64,000 bases of DNA from assembly GCF_003073045.1 (NCBI RefSeq), contig NC_037599.1:5220247-5284246 (forward strand), given 5' to 3'. The notes under the pieces are model-generated. The model searched no databases. It was not told the DNA's origin and saw nothing but the letters and a program-made list of their open reading frames with translations. Shown piece after piece: positions 60,901 to 64,000 of the stretch. The stretch comes from Pomacea canaliculata. Its lineage: Eukaryota; Mollusca; Gastropoda; Architaenioglossa; Ampullariidae. Positions within the stretch are counted from its first letter, which is position 1; each line of letters opens with the position of its first letter. Made by a program: the position numbers and the translations under genes.

Positions 60901-63865
60901 ACACTCACAGATTACAACGGGTTTGCAGTCCTTTCTTAATTTTTTCCTTTTTTGTTATCTACCATCATAAAACCAGTCCTGATGTCTTAACAAACACTAT
61001 GATGGGAGTTGAAGGGGGAGGAGGTTACAGTAGGAAAGAACTGACATTATGAAGAGTGAAAGAATAGTATCATCATCATCAGCAGTCACGATGACAAGAG
61101 AAAGGTGGACTGATTTTGACCACGGAAAGAATGTTATCATGTCCAGGTGTGTAATCATTGTCTGTCTTCTCATTCCAGATTCGTTCTGTATGTCAATGGA
61201 GAGAAGAAGGTAACTGATGGAAAAATGAATGATGGCAAGTGGCATCACATTGTGGTCACGTGGGCTTCTGCGCGGGGAATGGAAGCTGTACAAGGACGGC
61301 GTTATCTTGGACAGTGGCTCTGATCTGTCGACATCTCGGCCCGTACCCGGTATTAAATGCATTAAGCCTCGTATTAGCATCTATTGTCTTGACCTTTCAG
61401 AAAAATGCAAAGGACTCAGGAGAGGGAGTTTTTTTTAACAATCAACACATCAAAAAATTAATACTTCATTGTAAAATCGTCCCATCTACTCCTATTTCAG
61501 GCAAAGGTATCTTGGTCATCGGACAAGAGCAGGACTCGCTGGGTGGGGACTTCAGCTCTACTGAGGCTTTCATTGGAACCCTGACCCTATTCAACATGTG
61601 GGACCGGGAGCTGCCTCTGTCGGATGTGGAGAATATGATGGTTTCTTGTCAGGATTTTCATGGCAACGTCATTTCCTGGCCAGAGGTACAGAAAGCGATG
61701 CATGGAGGGGTCTCAGCGCAGCCCTCTACGTTTTGTCAAGGTAAAGTTTACTGACGTCACTTCCCTCACTGTCCACATGATCCGGAAGGAAAATGCTCCG
61801 TACAGCAGATGGCAGTTTGATAAGCGCACACACTTTCACAAAACGAAAACAATATCGTAGGCAAGTGGTATGATCACGGTGATATTTAGAATGATAAAGT
61901 GAGCATCACATTGGAGTAAGAATGTTGACAGTTAAGTGATATAAAGATGTTGATATTTGAATGATATATATATATATATTGGCATTTCAGTGGGGCGTAT
62001 TGACATTTGAGTGGAATGAGAACGTTGACATTATCCAGGTATGAGAACAACGATAAGAAAATATTATCAGAAGACTAATCAGATGTCAATGTTTCCGGTT
62101 TTAGACTGTCCTCCGCCGACTGCCCCGGAGTTTGGGTCTGCCGACTTTACTTCCTTGGCTCCGGGCTCGCAGGTGGATTTCTCTTGCAACAGGGGCTTCG
62201 AGGTGACTGGCCCTTCATCCAGTCTATGCCTTGTCACGAGTGAATGGAATTCCTGCACCAACTTGTCAACGTGAGCTTCTTTTTCATTTTTCTATGCTAA
62301 ACAGATCGTCCTACTCAGTGTGGCATGTGAATGGAAGGTGAGTCTTAAAAGACACTTTGTCCAGTTCTGAGCAGACCTTCTAAGATAAAAACCAACAGCA
62401 GAACTTAAGCCAAAACCTAACGACTATATGTAGAAACCATGATGTATCCTGTGATGCACAGTTTTCTAGTCTCTGTAGAAAACCTGAATGTAAATTGTAA
62501 AATGTGCACTGACTCTCTAGTCCAGCCACCTCACTCTGTATTCAAATTCCAGGTGTGGAGTGCGGTCGTCCGGGTAACATCGCCAACGGGTACGTGGAAG
62601 GCACGCGCTACAGTTTTGACAACAGAGTTCGCTACTACTGCAACAAGGGGTTCAAGATTCAAGGCTCTGAAACGCTTTACTGCAATGAAAATGGTATATG
62701 GGAAGGAGAAAAACCTACTTGTGCAGGTGTGTATATATGGATTGTACATTATTATATTCCGTTAATCCTTAAATCATTAAATTACCGCAATCAGAAATCA
62801 CATTCTTTACATCTTAAACAACGCACGGTATGTGTGTGTGTGCACGCACGAGCAGGGGATAGGTGGGGATGGGGATGGGGTTGAGAGTTGTCGTGGTTGA
62901 GACCTATGCAAATCCACACCGTACGTCTGGTTATCATCAAATTTGACACATTTTCCCAGGTTCTGTGCCTGCGGTCGCAATTATCAATCGGATATCAGAG
63001 GTTTATCTGCTCTTGGAGCTAGTAAGAACCGAGCTTTCTAGTCACAAACAGGCAGAGACTTAGTGGGCAGACAACCACTCGTCCCTTGTCCCTATCACCT
63101 CTACCCCTTACATATTGATGAACTCCTCGCAGTAACGATGATCAGACAGAACTAAGCAAAGTCGCCTTGACAGGCCGAAGAGGTTCTGAATGATGTACTT
63201 GAGGTCCTGATCATGGTTTGGGTCTGCTCTCATTGGGTCTGCTCTCATGGGGTCTGCTCTCGTTGCCTACAGAAATCACCTGCTCCCTACCCCTGTTGTC
63301 CACGAACACGGTACTGAGGATCCCGCAAACCATTTCAAGCCCAGTGAGACGGCCAGTTTCGAGTGCACACCCGGCAACAAGCTTCTGACGAACCACGACA
63401 CGGTAACGTGCCAGAAGGACGGCACGTGGGACCGTAGCGTGCCCACGTGCGATCCGCAGAAGTGCGGGGCGCCACCGTTGGTCGACCAGGGCCAGCCCGA
63501 CAGCAGCAATGAGGAGTACAACGTGGGCGAGATCCTCCGCTACAGTTGCGACATCGGGTACACGCTCGACCAAACCGGGCCCAACCCAACAGGCGCCATT
63601 TCCTGCTTACCCTCCGGCCAGTGGGAGGAGAACCTCCCCATCTGCCAGCTGGTCCGTTGCGGCGACCCACCGGTGGTCGCTCACGCCACCTACACAGGAA
63701 ATGAGAGGACCTTCCTGTCTCGCGTGACTTATTCGTGCAAGCCGGGATACAGACTGCAGGGAGACGACACGGTGGAGTGTGTAGAAGATGCAAGCTGGAG
63801 TCCTGAGCCGCCGAGTTGCACACCTTGTGAGCTGTGGAGCGCCTCCAGAGATTGTTAACGGCCAG
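48989..63865 (+). CDS. SVEP1: SVEP1 (sushi, vWA, EGF and pentraxin protein), 5' part, open at the window end
   Basis: SVEP1 is a large secreted matrix protein; in vertebrates it binds integrin alpha9beta1 and shapes lymphatic vessels. Twenty-nine exons are seen, and the domain order equals that of vertebrate SVEP1. Exons: 48989-49222, 49443-49730, 50218-50473, 50889-51068, 51300-51461, 51599-51778, 51921-52099, 52291-52488, 52772-53020, 53155-53391, 53539-53730, 54161-54285, 54637-54709, 54895-55011, 55241-55459, 55614-55775, 56433-56594, 57268-57429, 57802-57960, 58410-58522, 58757-58870, 59048-59249, 59722-59878, 60716-60920, 61179-61349, 61501-61740, 62105-62270, 62553-62726, 63273-63865. 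The start ATG at 48989 opens a signal-anchor-like leader ([20 protein letters not shown]). Nearly all borders are phase 1 and every donor is GT. Seven frame breaks occur inside exons (near 52003, 58487, 59749, 61275, 62251, 63286, 63825). The last donor at 63866 runs into intron at the window end. Confidence 0.92.
49355..49428 (-). repeat. tRNA-like SINE head in the first SVEP1 intron
   Basis: On the minus strand an A-box-like GCTCAGTGGG and a B-box-like GGTTCGACACC are about 47 bases apart, which is tRNA-like spacing. The arms do not pair well by eye, so it is a SINE head or tRNA pseudogene rather than a tRNA gene. Confidence 0.5.
49443..50473 (+). CDS. SVEP1: SVEP1 segment: von Willebrand factor A domain (2 exons)
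   Basis: Exons 49443-49730 and 50218-50473 form one vWA domain. [18 protein letters not shown] has the metal-site motif DxSx[15 protein letters not shown] carries the MIDAS threonine in the usual place, and [13 protein letters not shown] carries the third metal-site aspartate (TDG). [11 protein letters not shown] and [15 protein letters not shown] close the fold. An intact MIDAS suggests a cation-dependent ligand site. The short exon 48989-49222 before it holds the leader. The intron at 49223-49442 contains a tRNA-like SINE. Confidence 0.93.
50889..51461 (+). CDS. SVEP1: SVEP1 segment: EGF-like and first GCC2/GCC3 domains
   Basis: Exon 50889-51068 is an EGF-like unit with eight or more cysteines ([12 protein letters not shown], then [14 protein letters not shown]). 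Exon 51300-51461 is a GCC2/GCC3 (ephrin-receptor-like) unit starting CPPGTYKDF and ending [10 protein letters not shown]. Both are phase 1-1 exons and in frame. Confidence 0.88.
51599..52488 (+). CDS. SVEP1: SVEP1 segment: three sushi (CCP) domains, the second frameshifted
   Basis: Exons 51599-51778, 51921-52099 and 52291-52488 each encode one sushi domain with four cysteines. Sushi 1 has [15 protein letters not shown]. Sushi 3 has [15 protein letters not shown] and DGTWSAPS. In sushi 2 the frame for [11 protein letters not shown] must shift by one base to read [18 protein letters not shown]. The exon is one base shorter than its phase requires, fitting loss of a C in the short C run at 52003-52004. 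Confidence 0.88.
52568..52705 (+). repeat. GT and GTA microsatellites
   Basis: GT-rich (52568-52618) and GTA (52683-52705) simple repeats lie in the SVEP1 intron after sushi 3. Confidence 0.85.
52772..53391 (+). CDS. SVEP1: SVEP1 segment: two HYR domains
   Basis: Exons 52772-53020 and 53155-53391 each encode a hyalin repeat. The first has [25 protein letters not shown] and [20 protein letters not shown]. The second has [13 protein letters not shown] and [19 protein letters not shown]. The pair between sushi 3 and sushi 4 is the SVEP1 arrangement. Both are in frame. Confidence 0.92.
53040..53080 (+). repeat. GAT/TTA microsatellite
   Basis: A run of GAT units passes into TTA units just after the first HYR exon. 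Confidence 0.85.
53395..53468 (+). repeat. 37-bp tandem duplication beside an SVEP1 donor
   Basis: Two 37-base units (53395-53431 and 53432-53468) both contain GTGTACATTA or CTGTACATTA and end TACGTCACTAGTA. They begin four bases after the exon end at 53391. Confidence 0.85.
53539..55459 (+). CDS. SVEP1: SVEP1 segment: sushi 4 and the linker region
   Basis: Exon 53539-53730 is a sushi-type unit ([13 protein letters not shown]). Exons 54161-54285, 54637-54709, 54895-55011 and 55241-55459 then encode a linker without a standard domain. It has few cysteines ([15 protein letters not shown]), a charged helix-like part ([20 protein letters not shown]) and [24 protein letters not shown]1 proteins have a comparable uncharacterised stretch here. 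All phases match. Confidence 0.82.
54738..54792 (+). repeat. GT and GTAC repeats in an SVEP1 intron
   Basis: GTGTGTGT runs are followed by GTACGTACGTAC. This is a simple repeat between linker exons. Confidence 0.85.
55136..55240 (+). repeat. Nested duplication of an SVEP1 acceptor region
   Basis: TTTACTGCTGACTGTGGACAG-type sequence occurs at 55150-55170 and again at 55220-55240, where it forms the true acceptor. GAGTAATGTCTAATT is also duplicated (about 55136 and 55173). Confidence 0.8.
55614..57429 (+). CDS. SVEP1: SVEP1 segment: three GCC2/GCC3 domains
   Basis: Three exons of exactly 162 bases each (55614-55775, 56433-56594, 57268-57429) encode GCC2/GCC3 units. Their openings are [20 protein letters not shown] and [11 protein letters not shown], and each ends with a Cys just before the donor (LQEC, LEQC, VTEC). 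The equal length and phase show that this block arose by exon duplication. With the one at 51300, also 162 bases, there are four in all. Confidence 0.93.
57802..59878 (+). CDS. SVEP1: SVEP1 segment: six EGF domains, two frame breaks
   Basis: Exons 57802-57960, 58410-58522, 58757-58870, 59048-59249 and 59722-59878 encode six EGF units, the count in vertebrate SVEP1. EGF3 ([16 protein letters not shown]) and EGF5 ([17 protein letters not shown]) have the calcium-binding D-x-D-E consensus. EGF2 breaks in the G run at 58485-58490: [11 protein letters not shown] needs one more G. The last exon breaks at 59749, where GYTG and YQCEQE are joined one base short. EGF5 is split by a phase-2 intron, unlike its neighbours. 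The intron acceptor before 59048 is a double AG (59042 and 59047); only the second keeps frame. Confidence 0.9.
59940..60715 (+). other. SVEP1 intron between EGF6 and pentraxin
   Basis: This 0.8 kb intron portion has no supported exon. The donor at 59879 (GTTCGT) is weak, and read-through would add about 25 residues before a stop at 59950, which could mark a short isoform. Confidence 0.4.
60716..61740 (+). CDS. SVEP1: SVEP1 segment: pentraxin domain, one frame break
   Basis: Exons 60716-60920, 61179-61349 and 61501-61740 make a pentraxin/laminin-G-type fold. Markers are [64 protein letters not shown] and [18 protein letters not shown] is the calcium-site strand of pentraxins. The middle exon is one base too long: the frame changes between TWASA and EWKLYKDG at the G run 61274-61277 (one extra or two missing bases). 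Confidence 0.92.
61920..62040 (+). repeat. Degenerate tandem repeat with AT run
   Basis: About five loose copies of a unit like TTGACATTTGAGTG, interrupted by an AT dinucleotide run at 61965-61979, fill the end of the intron before the sushi exon at 62105. Confidence 0.6.
62105..63865 (+). CDS. SVEP1: SVEP1 segment: first sushi domains of the C-terminal series
   Basis: Exon 62105-62270 holds one sushi domain, with a frame change near 62251 before APTCQ. Exon 62553-62726 holds a clean one ([13 protein letters not shown]). The large exon 63273-63865 holds three in a row ([37 protein letters not shown]) and the start of the next ([11 protein letters not shown]). It has two frame breaks that cancel: one base missing in the C run 63285-63287 and one T extra at 63825-63826. 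Vertebrate SVEP1 continues with more than twenty further sushi domains, beyond the window here. Confidence 0.9.
63220..63264 (+). repeat. Three 15-bp tandem units before the large sushi exon
   Basis: Units GGGTCTGCTCTCATT, GGGTCTGCTCTCATG and GGGTCTGCTCTCGTT lie at 63220, 63235 and 63250. Their pyrimidine-rich strand forms the polypyrimidine tract of the acceptor at 63272. Confidence 0.9.
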
Positions 63866-64000
63866 GTAAGACGTGTCACCTACTTGTGGAATTGTGTAGC
63901 AATGACATAGACCTCAAACACGGGCTGTGCTCGACACCTACTTTTATTTCTCTTACTCTCAACCGCTAGGAACTCTTTTCTGTGACTGACCAAATCATTC

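Noticed and set aside
63335-63823. 162-residue minus-strand ORF, Arg- and Cys-rich
   Set aside because: It is antisense to three sushi domains; the composition is a shadow of the GC-rich coding strand.
1-64000. CRISPR arrays, rRNA, intact tRNA, or viral genes
   Set aside because: No regularly spaced repeats, conserved rRNA stretches, full cloverleaf, or virus-like proteins were seen on either strand.

Overview
This is a stretch of metazoan nuclear genome: small coding exons with GT-AG introns, AT-rich introns and intergenic DNA, LINE and SINE remnants and microsatellites. The gene content and the dispersed repeats suggest a lophotrochozoan, most likely a mollusc and probably a gastropod. The species cannot be named from the window. 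No bacterial operon, CRISPR array, rRNA or virus-like gene was seen.

Layout. 325-4494 (+): last nine exons of a ZNG1/CBWD zinc chaperone GTPase, with two LINE fragments in its introns. 5360-8170 (+): a complete six-exon FAM187-like Ig-domain membrane protein. 10267-13088 (+): a GPR157-like seven-transmembrane receptor. 21104-13697 (-): a complete twelve-exon PIF1 DNA helicase of 639 codons, convergent with GPR157. 23869-25578 (+): complete TTC33. 25.6-32.7 kb: gene-poor, repeat-bearing DNA. 32686-42327 (+): a secreted C-type lectin - 4x thrombospondin type 1 - PAN/apple protein, whose lectin exon has a frameshift and an in-frame stop. 42.3-49.0 kb: gene-poor. 48989-63865 (+, continuing past the window): the 5' part of SVEP1, with the vertebrate domain order kept (vWA, EGF-like, GCC2/3, 3 sushi, 2 HYR, sushi, GCC2/3 x3, six EGF, pentraxin, sushi series).

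How the genes relate. The first five are unrelated housekeeping or membrane genes. The last two are secreted, cysteine-rich, multidomain extracellular or immune-type proteins built from phase-1 exons, but nothing shows that they work together.

Most striking observations. (1) The lectin-TSP1-PAN architecture is one I do not recognise as a standard family. (2) About seven single-site frame breaks lie in the SVEP1 exons although every splice site is intact, while PIF1, TTC33, FAM187 and ZNG1 are unbroken. This is either local indel error in the assembly or early pseudogene decay. I found no clear sign of a wholly new biological system.
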